The notes under the pieces are model-generated. The model worked only from the letters and a program-made list of their open reading frames with translations. It did no database searches and had not been told where the DNA came from. Source: DATAXP01 sp036272935 (GTDB taxonomy: Bacteria > Planctomycetota > Planctomycetia > Pirellulales > PNKZ01). From it: a DNA stretch of 7,414 nucleotides. Positions 1-6,504 of this stretch are shown here, piece by piece (positions within the stretch are counted from its first letter, which is position 1; the number at the start of each line of letters is the position of its first letter). The translations under genes were made by a program, and so were the position numbers. Where the stretch lies: positions 1 through 7,414 of the forward strand of contig DATAXP010000095.1 of NCBI GenBank assembly GCA_036272935.1. Direction: 5' to 3'.

Positions 1-11
1 TGGTGGGTCAT
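1..11 (-). CDS. Start of an unidentified minus-strand gene (runs off the left edge)
   Basis: The minus strand reads AAGGAG, a 7-nt spacer, then ATG at 11-9, followed by ACC CAC, so the visible product is only Met-Thr-His and part of a fourth codon. The case for a gene is the near-perfect ribosome binding site and the AT-rich leader just upstream, in contrast to the GC-rich DNA around it. Nothing can be said about function. It would be divergent from the IS110 remnant. It could be a chance match, because the coding part is too short to test. Confidence 0.3.
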
Positions 12-75
12 TGCTGATCTCCTTGAAATGAGTTCTGAACAAACACAAATTCTAGGAAACCAAGCCTGACCCACC
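2..75. repeat. 9-bp inverted repeat (2-10 / 67-75)
   Basis: GGTGGGTCA at 2-10 is exactly complementary to TGACCCACC at 67-75, with 56 bp of AT-rich DNA between them. The left arm overlaps the start codon of the putative minus-strand gene. The right arm lies near the decayed left side of the IS110 remnant. It could be a regulatory site, a trace of a mobile-element end, or chance. IS110 elements usually lack terminal inverted repeats, although the IS1111 subgroup has subterminal ones. Confidence 0.4.
19..54 (-). promoter_or_regulatory. Putative -10 element and Shine-Dalgarno for the left-edge gene
   Basis: On the minus strand, TAGAAT (54-49) matches five of six positions of a sigma70 -10 box. 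AAGGAG (24-19) lies 7 nt before the ATG at 11. No -35 box is found at the usual distance; the sequence there is G-rich. The stretch 11-60 is clearly more AT-rich than the rest of the window, which fits a promoter and leader. The ribosome site is the stronger part of this call. Confidence 0.3.
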
Positions 76-175
76 CCTTCTCGACCAGCACATCGCGGCG
101 CCTCCGCCGCTAGCATTTACAGAACAACTGGGGCGGTATCGCACGTTCTTCACGCGTGACGGCGAAACGCGGTTC

Positions 176-979
176 GTGAAGCTGCCGACGACACGCCAGG
201 CGTTGCGAGAGCACTTCCAGCAGCAGCGGCCCGACCTGGTGGTGTTCGAGGCCTGCGGCCAGGCGGGCTGGATGGCCGAGTTATGCCGCGAGCTGGGGCT
301 GAAGTTCGCGGTGGCCAACACCAACGGCGAGGCCTGGAAGTGGAAGAACGTCAAGCGCAAGACCGACCGCGACGATGCGCTGAAGCTGGCGCTGTTGGCC
401 CATCGTGGCGACCTGCCCACCGTCGAGCTGCCGAGCGATGAAGTGCGGCAGCGTCGGGCCTTGCTCACGTTTCGCCAACTGTTGGTCACGCAGCGCGTGC
501 AGTTGCAGAACCATCTGCGCGCGGTACTCGTGAACCAAGGCATCACCGCGCCGGCCGGCCATCGCGGCTGGACCATGGAAGGCCTGGCGTTCTGGGATGA
601 ACTGGCCAAGCCGATCGAGCAGTGCACAGCGACGGAACTCTGGCGCGGCCAACTGCACGTGGCCATGACGATGTACCGCGCGCTGGTCGAGCAGATCGGC
701 GATGTCGAATCGCGGCTCGATGCGATCAACTCGAGCGACCCGGCCACGCAGATCCTGCTCAGCGCTGCGGGCATCGGCCCACGCACCGCCGAAGTGGTGG
801 CCGCGTACGTCGATCGACCTCGGCGGTTCAAGAACGGCCGCCAAGTGTCGAGCTACGCGGGGCTGGTGCCGCGGCAGTACCAATCAGGGCTGACCGATCG
901 GCGCGGCGGCATCACGCGCCGCGGCCCGCGGCTGCTCAGGAAGATGCTGGTCGAAGCAGCCTGGATGATGACACGCTAG
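176..979 (+). pseudogene. IS110-family transposase remnant, truncated at both ends
   Basis: IS110-family enzymes are DEDD transposases that excise and insert elements guided by a bridge RNA. The frame, read from GTG at 176, shows the Glu motif VVFEACG (E25) and KTDRDDA (D64, D67) of the RuvC-like domain. It also shows a C-terminal Transposase_20 region: GIGPRTAEVVAAYV, then SYAGLVPRQYQSG with conserved serines (about 199-238), then RRGPRLLRKMLVEAAW. The same frame is open upstream to 56, and similarity may reach back to about 122. No frame upstream holds the N-terminal GIDxxK-type segment that carries the first catalytic Asp. The protein stops right after AAWMMTR, whereas family members usually continue for roughly 60 more residues. 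The copy is therefore probably dead. No bridge RNA or clear element ends are visible. Its stop codon falls in DNA of the neighbouring DUF433 remnant. Confidence 0.85.
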
Positions 980-1156
980 AACGGCAATCGCGTGCTCACG
1001 GCTTACCGTGGGAAATCGTCCAGAAAATGGTGCGACGTATCGCCTTCCTCGATGTAATCGAGCATTGCTTGCACAGGGACGCGGGTGCCCGCAAACACAG
1101 GTGCTCCGCTGAGGACGCTTTGGGACCGCGTGACGAGTTGGCTCGGGAACAGACAT
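977..1156 (-). pseudogene. Frame-disrupted DUF433 (antitoxin-like) gene
   Basis: The central minus-strand frame from about 1140 reads SVLSGAPVFAGTRVPVQAML, then DYIEEGDTSHHFLDDFP, then a TAA at 1005-1003. That is the DUF433 signature (G-x-PVFxGTRVPV, GDS/T-x-x-x-FL-x-DFP). The expected continuation, TVSREHAIAVL, lies in a second frame just after DDFP and ends at 977, where IS110 sequence begins. The N-terminus, ATG at 1156 (MSVPE), is in that same second frame, so the core is displaced by one net +1 and one -1 shift. The core frame has no ATG, GTG or TTG before the conserved region. DUF433 proteins are small, helix-turn-helix-like, and often paired with DUF5615 PIN-like toxins. No partner is visible, and the downstream side is replaced by the transposase remnant. 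Sequencing error or recoding are alternatives to decay. Confidence 0.78.
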
Positions 1157-1206
1157 GATGTTCTGACAGCCGACTTCGACAGCGGAGACTTTGGAACGTC
1201 GCCGAC

Positions 1207-1253
1207 ATTCCGTTAAATTGTACACGGAAATTATAACCTCGCCGGATTCCGTT
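1207..1253 (-). promoter_or_regulatory. Possible promoter/operator for the DUF433 gene
   Basis: An exact TATAAT lies on the minus strand at 1235-1230 in a short AT-rich patch, about 75 nt before the ATG at 1156. The -35 position at 17-nt spacing is TTCTGA (1258-1253), a weak match that overlaps the stop codon of the radical SAM gene. Around the -10 box, ATTCCGTT occurs twice in direct orientation (1207-1214 and 1246-1253), and the inverted core ACGGAA lies between them (1224-1229). Antitoxin-type genes often regulate themselves through such repeats, but here that is inference only. Confidence 0.3.
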
Positions 1254-2335
1254 CAGAACAGTTGCATCTGGCCGCTGGCCGGCCGTGGCGGGCGGAATTG
1301 CGAGGTGTCGTACGCCGGCAGGCCGCGGTCGAGCCCGTATTTCTTCTTGAACGTCTGGAACAAGAGCTTGATTTGTTCGGCGCGGATACCGGTGCCGCGC
1401 TGGCGCTCGCCCCAGGCGGTGCCGTTCATTGCCCCGCCGCGGGTCGAACGGATCGCCGCCTCGACGCGCTGCTGCGCCTCTGGGTGGATGCGACTTAGCC
1501 AATCGAGAAACACCGGGCGGACCGACCAGGGGAGCCGCAGCACGACATAGCCGGCGCCGTGGGCCCCGGCGTCGGCAGCAGCCTTCAGGATCGCCGGGAT
1601 TTCGCTGTCGTTGAGCCCCGGAATCACGGGACCGATCATCACGGCGGCGGGCACTCCGGCATCGGCAAGTGACCGGATCGCGCGCAGGCGCGCGGCCGGC
1701 GTGCTGGTGCGTGGTTCCATGCCGCGAGCGAGTTCAGCGTCGAGCGTCGTGATGCTCAGGTTCACATGTACCAGCCCGGCGGCGGCCATCGGGGCCAGCA
1801 CGTCGAGATCGCGAACCACCAGGGCATTCTTGGTGATGATGCCGATCGGCTGCCGTGCTTCGAGCGCGACTTCCAAGCAGCCGCGAGTCAGTCGAAACTG
1901 CCGCTCGGCAGGCTGGTAACAGTCGGTGACCCCGGAGAAAACGATCGTTTCCGGCTTCCACGACGGCCGGCCCAGAAACTCGCGCAACAGCTCCGGCGCC
2001 CGGTGCTTGACGAGAATCTTGGTTTCGAAATCGACCCCTGCCCCATAGCCCAGATACTCATGGCCCGGCCGGGCGTAGCAGTAGGCACAACCATGCGAGC
2101 AGCCGCGATACGGGTTCACGCTGTAGCGGAAGCCGACGTCGGGGCTGTCGTTTTCGGCGACGATCGTTTGCGTGTTGTCGGCGATGTACTCGGTAGCGAG
2201 CTTTTGCGGCGATTCGAGTGTCTCGTCGTATTCCAGATGCTCGTAGTCGGCTTCGCGATGAACCGCCTCGAAGCGGTTGGGAGGATCGATGCCAGCACCG
2301 CGTCCAACAACCTTAGGGCTACGAGGAACAGACAT
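1253..2335 (-). CDS. PA0069/Rv2578c-family radical SAM protein (SplB-like, COG1533)
   Basis: This is a 360-residue radical S-adenosylmethionine enzyme. The iron-sulfur motif CSHGCAYC (C79, C83, C86) sits in NPYRGCSHGCAYCYARPGHE, which is diagnostic for the PA0069 family. Other landmarks are FSGVTDCYQPAE (about 133-144), GIITKN (165-170), the SITTLD segment (about 194-199) and GPVIPGLND (235-243). The C-terminal region contains GTGIRAEQI and a short conserved-looking tail. The N-terminus, GRGAGIDPPNRFE, is the family's usual opening. I chose the ATG at 2335 because GGAG lies 9 nt upstream and the protein then starts as homologs do; the in-frame ATG at 2350 and TTG at 2413 lack this support. 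The family is related to spore photoproduct lyase in sequence, but its substrate is not established. The gene is divergent from lysS and its tail is followed by the DUF433 remnant. Confidence 0.92.
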   Translation of the reverse strand: MSVPRSPKVVGRGAGIDPPNRFEAVHREADYEHLEYDETLESPQKLATEYIADNTQTIVAENDSPDVGFRYSVNPYRGCSHGCAYCYARPGHEYLGYGAGVDFETKILVKHRAPELLREFLGRPSWKPETIVFSGVTDCYQPAERQFRLTRGCLEVALEARQPIGIITKNALVVRDLDVLAPMAAAGLVHVNLSITTLDAELARGMEPRTSTPAARLRAIRSLADAGVPAAVMIGPVIPGLNDSEIPAILKAAADAGAHGAGYVVLRLPWSVRPVFLDWLSRIHPEAQQRVEAAIRSTRGGAMNGTAWGERQRGTGIRAEQIKLLFQTFKKKYGLDRGLPAYDTSQFRPPRPASGQMQLF

Positions 2336-2344
2336 CGGCCGATG

Positions 2345-2388
2345 CTCCATGTGTGTACATGTGTATATTATTGTCGACCGAAATGCAA
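2345..2388 (-). promoter_or_regulatory. Leader of the radical SAM gene: Shine-Dalgarno and weak promoter candidate
   Basis: GGAG on the minus strand (2348-2345) is 9 nt before the ATG at 2335 and decides the start. Further upstream is an AT-rich patch with TATACA (2367-2362) and TAATAT (2370-2365). TTGCAT (2388-2383) is the best -35 candidate, at 15 nt from TATACA, so the promoter match is poor. The patch also contains TGTGTA twice on the plus strand with an 8-bp period (2352-2357, 2360-2365), which could be a protein-binding site or chance. Confidence 0.3.
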
Positions 2389-2420
2389 GCACGGCTTTCT
2401 CTCTAGCCGCCAACCTGACA

Positions 2421-2448
2421 TTGACCCCAAACTCTCGGCCAATAAAAT
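2421..2448 (+). promoter_or_regulatory. Sigma70-like promoter of lysS
   Basis: TTGACC (2421-2426, five of six consensus positions) is followed after 16 nt by TAAAAT (2443-2448, five of six). Transcription would begin near 2455 and leave a leader of about 30 nt before the lysS ATG at 2485. The leader has no recognisable Shine-Dalgarno sequence. This is the best promoter match in the window and lies in the divergent intergenic region. Confidence 0.55.
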
Positions 2449-2484
2449 GTTGCGACTCTTTGGGTTAATGCGATTCCGACGAAC

Positions 2485-4008
2485 ATGATCGAATCCGATC
2501 CGCAGCAACCGGCCGAGGGCGACGCCCCAGGCGTCCACGAGGCGGCGCGCCGCGAGAAGCTGCGCAAGATCATCGCCTTGGGACACGATCCGTGGGGGTC
2601 GCGGTTCGACGATCATCAGCCGATCGCCGACATTCGCCGGCGGGAAAGCGAGATCACTGAGACCCCAGCGGCGCAGCCGGACGCAAAGCCCGAGCTGCAT
2701 GGCCCCAAAGTACGTGCCGCTGGCCGGATCGTCTTGCAGCGTCCAACAGGCAAGCTGATCTTCGCCAACATCCGCGACTGGACCGGCGATATCCAGGTCT
2801 TCATCGGCCGCAGACAGGTCGGCGACAAGGGCTGGGCGTTGGCCCAATGTTTCGACTTGGGCGACATCATCGGCGTCGACGGCGAGCTGAAGCGCACCAA
2901 CACCGGTGAGCTGACGATCTTTGCCGAGCGGCTGTACTTCCTTACAAAAAGCGTCGCCGCGCATCCCGAGAAGCACCACGGCCTGGCCGATCCCGAGCTG
3001 CGCCAGCGGATGCGGTACCTGGACCTTATCTACAGCGACGGAGTCCTTGCGCGTTTCCTGAGCCGTACGAAGATCGTCCAGTCGATCCGCAGCACACTCG
3101 CCGGGCAAGGTTTCGTCGAGATCGAAGGGCCGACGCTGCACTCGATCGCCGGCGGCGCCGCCGCCCGACCGTTCAAGACGCATCACAACGCGCTCGATAT
3201 GCCGCTGTTCCTGCGGATCGCACTCGAGCTGCACCTGAAGCGGTTGCTGGTCGGGGGCATTGAGCGCGTGTACGAGTTGGGGCGTGTGTATCGCAACGAA
3301 GGGATCAGCCCGCGGCACAACCCCGAGTTCACGATGCTCGAGGTGTACCAGGCTTACGGCGACTACCGGTCGATGATGGACCTGACCGAGCGGCTGATCG
3401 TCGATGCGATTCGTGCGGCCGGTCAGCCGCTGCAATTGCAGTGGGGCGATCGTCAGCTCGACTTCACGCCGCCGTTTCGCCGTGCCACGTATCACGAGCT
3501 GCTGGCTGAGCACACAGGCGTCGATCCGCACGACGAGCAGGCCATGCGCCGCATGGCCGAAGAGATCGGCTTCGACACCGCGGGCGTGCATCCCGAGATC
3601 GTCAAGAGCCACGTATTCGAGGAACGCGTCGAGGATGCGTTGGAAGGCCCGATCTTCGTGCTCGACTATCCCGCGACGCTGTGTCCGCTGACGAAGCGTA
3701 AGGCGAGCGACCCGAGCGTCGCAGAGCGGTTTGAGTTGTTCATTGCCGGCATGGAAGTGGCTAACGCCTACACCGAGCTGAACGACCCCGACTTGCAGGA
3801 GCAGCTATTCCACACGCAATTGCAAGGACAGAAAGAAGACGACTCGATGGCAAAGATGGACCACGATTTCGTGCGCGCCCTGCGGCACGGCATGCCCCCG
3901 GCCGGCGGCCTGGGCATCGGCATCGACCGCCTGGTGATGCTGCTCACGAACAGCCAAACGATCAGGGACGTGATCTTATTCCCGCTGCTGCGCCACGAGG
4001 CGAGATAA
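2485..4008 (+). CDS. lysS: Lysyl-tRNA synthetase, class II
   Basis: This cytoplasmic enzyme charges tRNA-Lys with lysine using ATP. At 507 residues it has the usual length of the bacterial class II form. A helical N-terminal segment (EAARREKLRKIIALGHDPWG) leads into the OB-fold anticodon-binding domain (about 73-160: VRAAGRI to LYFLTKS). The catalytic domain starts at RQRMRYLDLIYSDG. It contains GGAAARPFKTHHNALD, motif 2 RNEGISPRHNPEFTMLE with R270 and E272, the lysine-pocket segment NAYTELNDP, and motif 3 GGLGIGIDRLVMLL with R482. In the substrate segment the sequence is RIALELHLKRLL, with L247 and H250 where E. coli has Pro and Tyr. This looks like a lineage variant rather than damage, because related-looking versions are known from other bacteria. 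The start is the first ATG after the promoter; it has no clear ribosome binding site. Confidence 0.97.
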   Translation: MIESDPQQPAEGDAPGVHEAARREKLRKIIALGHDPWGSRFDDHQPIADIRRRESEITETPAAQPDAKPELHGPKVRAAGRIVLQRPTGKLIFANIRDWTGDIQVFIGRRQVGDKGWALAQCFDLGDIIGVDGELKRTNTGELTIFAERLYFLTKSVAAHPEKHHGLADPELRQRMRYLDLIYSDGVLARFLSRTKIVQSIRSTLAGQGFVEIEGPTLHSIAGGAAARPFKTHHNALDMPLFLRIALELHLKRLLVGGIERVYELGRVYRNEGISPRHNPEFTMLEVYQAYGDYRSMMDLTERLIVDAIRAAGQPLQLQWGDRQLDFTPPFRRATYHELLAEHTGVDPHDEQAMRRMAEEIGFDTAGVHPEIVKSHVFEERVEDALEGPIFVLDYPATLCPLTKRKASDPSVAERFELFIAGMEVANAYTELNDPDLQEQLFHTQLQGQKEDDSMAKMDHDFVRALRHGMPPAGGLGIGIDRLVMLLTNSQTIRDVILFPLLRHEAR

Positions 4009-4013
4009 ATGCA

Positions 4014-4088
4014 GAAGTCAGAAGTATGAATGCAGAAGTCGGCAATCTTCCCAGCGCTTCTGCATTCATACTTTTGCCTTCTGACTTC
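4014..4088. repeat. Large imperfect hairpin between lysS and the permease gene
   Basis: The 25-nt arm 4014-4038 is fully complementary to two blocks, 4057-4071 (15 nt) and 4079-4088 (10 nt), separated by a 7-nt bulge (4072-4078). The loop is 18 nt (4039-4056). AATGCAGAAGTC also occurs twice in direct orientation (4008-4019, 4029-4040). No U-run follows either arm, so this is not a standard intrinsic terminator. It begins 6 nt after the lysS stop and ends 2 nt before the AAGGA ribosome site of the next gene. It could therefore affect read-through, mRNA stability or translation. The AG-rich composition suggests a dispersed intergenic repeat of the genome. Confidence 0.8.
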
Positions 4089-4102
4089 CCAAGGACGGGT
4101 TC

Positions 4103-5686
4103 ATGTACAAGTTGCTTCTCTGCTGGCGGTACCTGAGGACACGGTACATTGCGCTGGCGTCGGTGGTGAGCGTCATGCTGGGCGTGGCGACGATGATCGT
4201 CGTCAACGGCGTGATGGCCGGCTTCTCGCACGAGATGCAGGATCGGCTGCACAGCATCTTGTCCGACATCGTCTTCGAGACGCACGGCCTCGAAGGGTTT
4301 CCCGACCCTGAATGGCACATGCAACAAATCCGCACCGTCGCCGGCGACGCCATCGAGGGGATGACGCCGACGGTGAGCGTGCCGGCCATGCTTAGCTTTC
4401 AGTACGGCGGCAACTGGATTCCGCGCCCCGTGCAATTGGTCGGCATCGACGAGCGGACGCAGCACCAGGCGGGCGACTTCGGCAAGTATCTGCAACATCC
4501 CGAGAACCGCCAGGCGATGGCCTTTGTACTGCGCGAGTCGGGCTACGACACGCACAGCGCGCTCGACGCCGCTGCAGCATCGTCGTCCGCCGGCCACACC
4601 GGGCATGAGCGCACCGCGATGCGCTCGGCAGGCTGGGTGCATCGCCGCGAAACGGTCTCGCGGCAGCGCGCGATGGTGAAAGAGGCGGAGCGGAACAACC
4701 CGCCGGTGGTCGGCGACGATATTTTCGGGCAGCGCGATGTGCAAGCTGCAGCCGCTGCCGAGCGCGCCGCAGACATCGATCCCTTCGCCGCCCGTGATGG
4801 GCAACAGGCGGTGTTCGATCCACTGCGCGAGCAACACACCGGCCTGGTGCTGGGCATCGCCTTGGCCACGTATCGCGACAGCGACGGCGAAGATCGATTC
4901 CTGATCATGCCCGGCGACGACGTAAAGCTCACGTTCCCCACGGCCGGCACGCCGCCACGGGCGGTCGACGACACGTTCACCATCGTCGACCTGTACGAAA
5001 GCAAGATGAGCGAATACGACTCGAGCCTGGTGTTCGTGCCGATTTCTCGCCTGCAAGAGTTGCGCGGCATGGTCGATCCGAACACCGGCCTGCGCTACGC
5101 CACGAGCATCCAGATCAAGCTCAAGCCCGGGGTCGATGGCAACGCGGTCCGCGACAAGCTCCGCCGCGCGTTCCCGCCCGAAATGTTTTCGATCAGCACC
5201 TGGCGCGACAAGCAAGGCGCGCTGCTGGCCGCCGTGCAGATGGAAACCGCCATCCTGAACGTACTGCTGTTCATGATCATTGCCGTCGCTGGCTTCGGCA
5301 TCTTGGCGATCTTTTTCATGATCGTCGTCGAGAAGACCCGCGACATCGGCATCCTCAAGTCGCTGGGGGCGAGCGGCCGGGGCATCATGGGCATCTTCCT
5401 GGGCTACGGCCTGTCGCTCGGGGCGCTGGGCGCCGGAGTCGGCATGGTAATGGGACTGCTGTTCATCTGGAACATCAACGACATCGCTCACCTGCTTAGC
5501 CTGCTCACGGGCCAGGAGGTGTTCGACCCGTCGATCTACTACTTCTATCAGATTCCGACCATTGTCGATCCGTGGACGGTGACGTGGATCGTCGCCGGAG
5601 CGGTCGGCATTGCCGTGCTGGCGAGCGTGTTGCCGGCCCGCCGCGCCGCGGCACTCCATCCTGTCGAGGCCTTGCGTTATGAATAA
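4103..5686 (+). CDS. LolC/LolE-type ABC transporter permease
   Basis: This 527-residue inner-membrane protein has FtsX/LolC-E architecture. It has a first membrane helix at about 13-36, a long extracytoplasmic domain at about 40-380, and three C-terminal helices at about 384-408, 428-455 and 490-512. The cytoplasmic EKTRDIGILKSLGAS (410-424) is the loop that contacts the ATPase. The C-terminal PARRAAALHPVEALRYE is typical of LolC/E. With the ATPase next door it probably extracts lipoproteins from the inner membrane for outer-membrane sorting. Another substrate or a MacB-like role is possible. It is more than 100 residues longer than E. coli LolC/LolE. The excess is a hydrophilic, Ala/Arg-rich stretch at about 135-245, before GLVLGIALA. 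AAGGA lies 7 nt before the ATG. The stop overlaps the ATPase start. Only one permease gene is seen, so a homodimer is likely. Confidence 0.88.
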   Translation: MYKLLLCWRYLRTRYIALASVVSVMLGVATMIVVNGVMAGFSHEMQDRLHSILSDIVFETHGLEGFPDPEWHMQQIRTVAGDAIEGMTPTVSVPAMLSFQYGGNWIPRPVQLVGIDERTQHQAGDFGKYLQHPENRQAMAFVLRESGYDTHSALDAAAASSSAGHTGHERTAMRSAGWVHRRETVSRQRAMVKEAERNNPPVVGDDIFGQRDVQAAAAAERAADIDPFAARDGQQAVFDPLREQHTGLVLGIALATYRDSDGEDRFLIMPGDDVKLTFPTAGTPPRAVDDTFTIVDLYESKMSEYDSSLVFVPISRLQELRGMVDPNTGLRYATSIQIKLKPGVDGNAVRDKLRRAFPPEMFSISTWRDKQGALLAAVQMETAILNVLLFMIIAVAGFGILAIFFMIVVEKTRDIGILKSLGASGRGIMGIFLGYGLSLGALGAGVGMVMGLLFIWNINDIAHLLSLLTGQEVFDPSIYYFYQIPTIVDPWTVTWIVAGAVGIAVLASVLPARRAAALHPVEALRYE

Positions 5687-6485
5687 TCGCAGCACGATCA
5701 CGCCCGAGTCGCCTACCCGGTTGCCGGCGGGCACGCGCGGTCCGCACGCCATGTCAGTAGCGGCCGTCGACGAGAAATCGTCGACCGTTGCTGCGACGGC
5801 GCTGGAAGCCCGCAATGTGGTGAAGAGCTACAGCAAGGGCTCGGTCGAAGTGCCGGTGCTGCGCGGCGTGAACCTCGCCCTGCGCGATGGCGAGTTCCTG
5901 GCGATCATCGGCTCCAGTGGGTCGGGCAAGAGCACGCTGCTGCATCTGCTCGGAACGCTCGACGAGCCCGATTCGGGGCAGGTGCTCTACCGCGGTGGCC
6001 GAATCGACGACCTGCCTTCCGCCCAGCGCGACACCCTGCGCAATCGGCAATTCGGCATGATCTTTCAGTTCTACCATCTGTTGCCCGAGCTGAGCGCCTT
6101 GGAGAACGTGCTGTCGCCGCTGATGATCGGCACCGGCGCGCTGAGCTATTTCCGCCGCCGTGCCGAGCACGCCGCAACGGCAACCCGACTGCTCGAAACC
6201 GTCGGGCTGGGACATCGGCTCAAGCACAAGCCACGCGAACTCTCAGGGGGCGAGATGCAGCGAGCCGCCATCGCTCGGGCGCTTGTGTCGCACCCCGCGG
6301 TGCTGTTGGCCGACGAGCCGACCGGCAACCTCGATCGCAAAACCGGTCAGGAAATCATGACCATCCTGCGAACCTTGAACCGCCACGAGGGGCTCACTAT
6401 AGTCATGGTGACCCACGATCTGGCGATTGCCGAACAGGCCGATCGCACGGTGTCGCTGGTCGAGGGACAAGTTCGCGCCCCATGA
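5679..6485 (+). CDS. lolD: LolD-type ABC transporter ATP-binding protein
   Basis: This cytoplasmic ATPase powers the permease encoded just upstream. It shows Walker A GSSGSGKST (78-86), the Q-loop in FQFYHLLPELSALENV (Q130), signature LSGGEMQRAAIARAL (from 188), Walker B VLLADEP (from 208) with TGNLD, and the switch histidine in VTHD (H246). The block HLLGTLDEPDSG and the HLLPELSALENV segment closely resemble E. coli LolD. I chose the ATG at 5679, which overlaps the permease stop by 8 nt and has GAGG 9 nt upstream; this gives 268 residues. The internal ATG at 5751 lacks a ribosome site but would give about 244 residues, nearer the usual LolD length. The roughly 40 residues before ALEARNVVKSY are low-complexity and may be a dispensable extension. 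Overlap with the permease implies translational coupling. Confidence 0.93.
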   Translation: MNNRSTITPESPTRLPAGTRGPHAMSVAAVDEKSSTVAATALEARNVVKSYSKGSVEVPVLRGVNLALRDGEFLAIIGSSGSGKSTLLHLLGTLDEPDSGQVLYRGGRIDDLPSAQRDTLRNRQFGMIFQFYHLLPELSALENVLSPLMIGTGALSYFRRRAEHAATATRLLETVGLGHRLKHKPRELSGGEMQRAAIARALVSHPAVLLADEPTGNLDRKTGQEIMTILRTLNRHEGLTIVMVTHDLAIAEQADRTVSLVEGQVRAP

Positions 6486-6504
6486 TGATGGTCGAACAAC
6501 GCCC

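Noticed and set aside
1..69. Open plus-strand frame ending at TGA 67-69, which could be the tail of an upstream gene
   Set aside because: Only 22 codons are visible, the stretch is AT-rich unlike coding DNA here, and it conflicts with the well-formed minus-strand gene start. No recognisable motif.
997..1156. Functional programmed frameshift gene encoding an active antitoxin
   Set aside because: It would need two shifts of opposite sign, the hairpin overlaps the slippery site, and the 3' end is cut by IS110. Decay is simpler, so it is reported only as a point to check.
2368..3612. Long minus-strand open frame opposite lysS
   Set aside because: Composition is a mirror of the lysS codons, with no family motif; lysS is certain.
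4014..4088. Intrinsic terminator of lysS
   Set aside because: The stem is long, AT-containing and bulged, and neither side is followed by a run of U, so it does not fit a Rho-independent terminator. Kept as a repeat/hairpin.
3962..5815. Very long minus-strand open frame opposite the permease gene
   Set aside because: It is antisense to a well-supported permease and runs into lysS and the ATPase gene. The translation is His/Arg/Asp-rich without domain motifs, typical of a GC-rich shadow frame.
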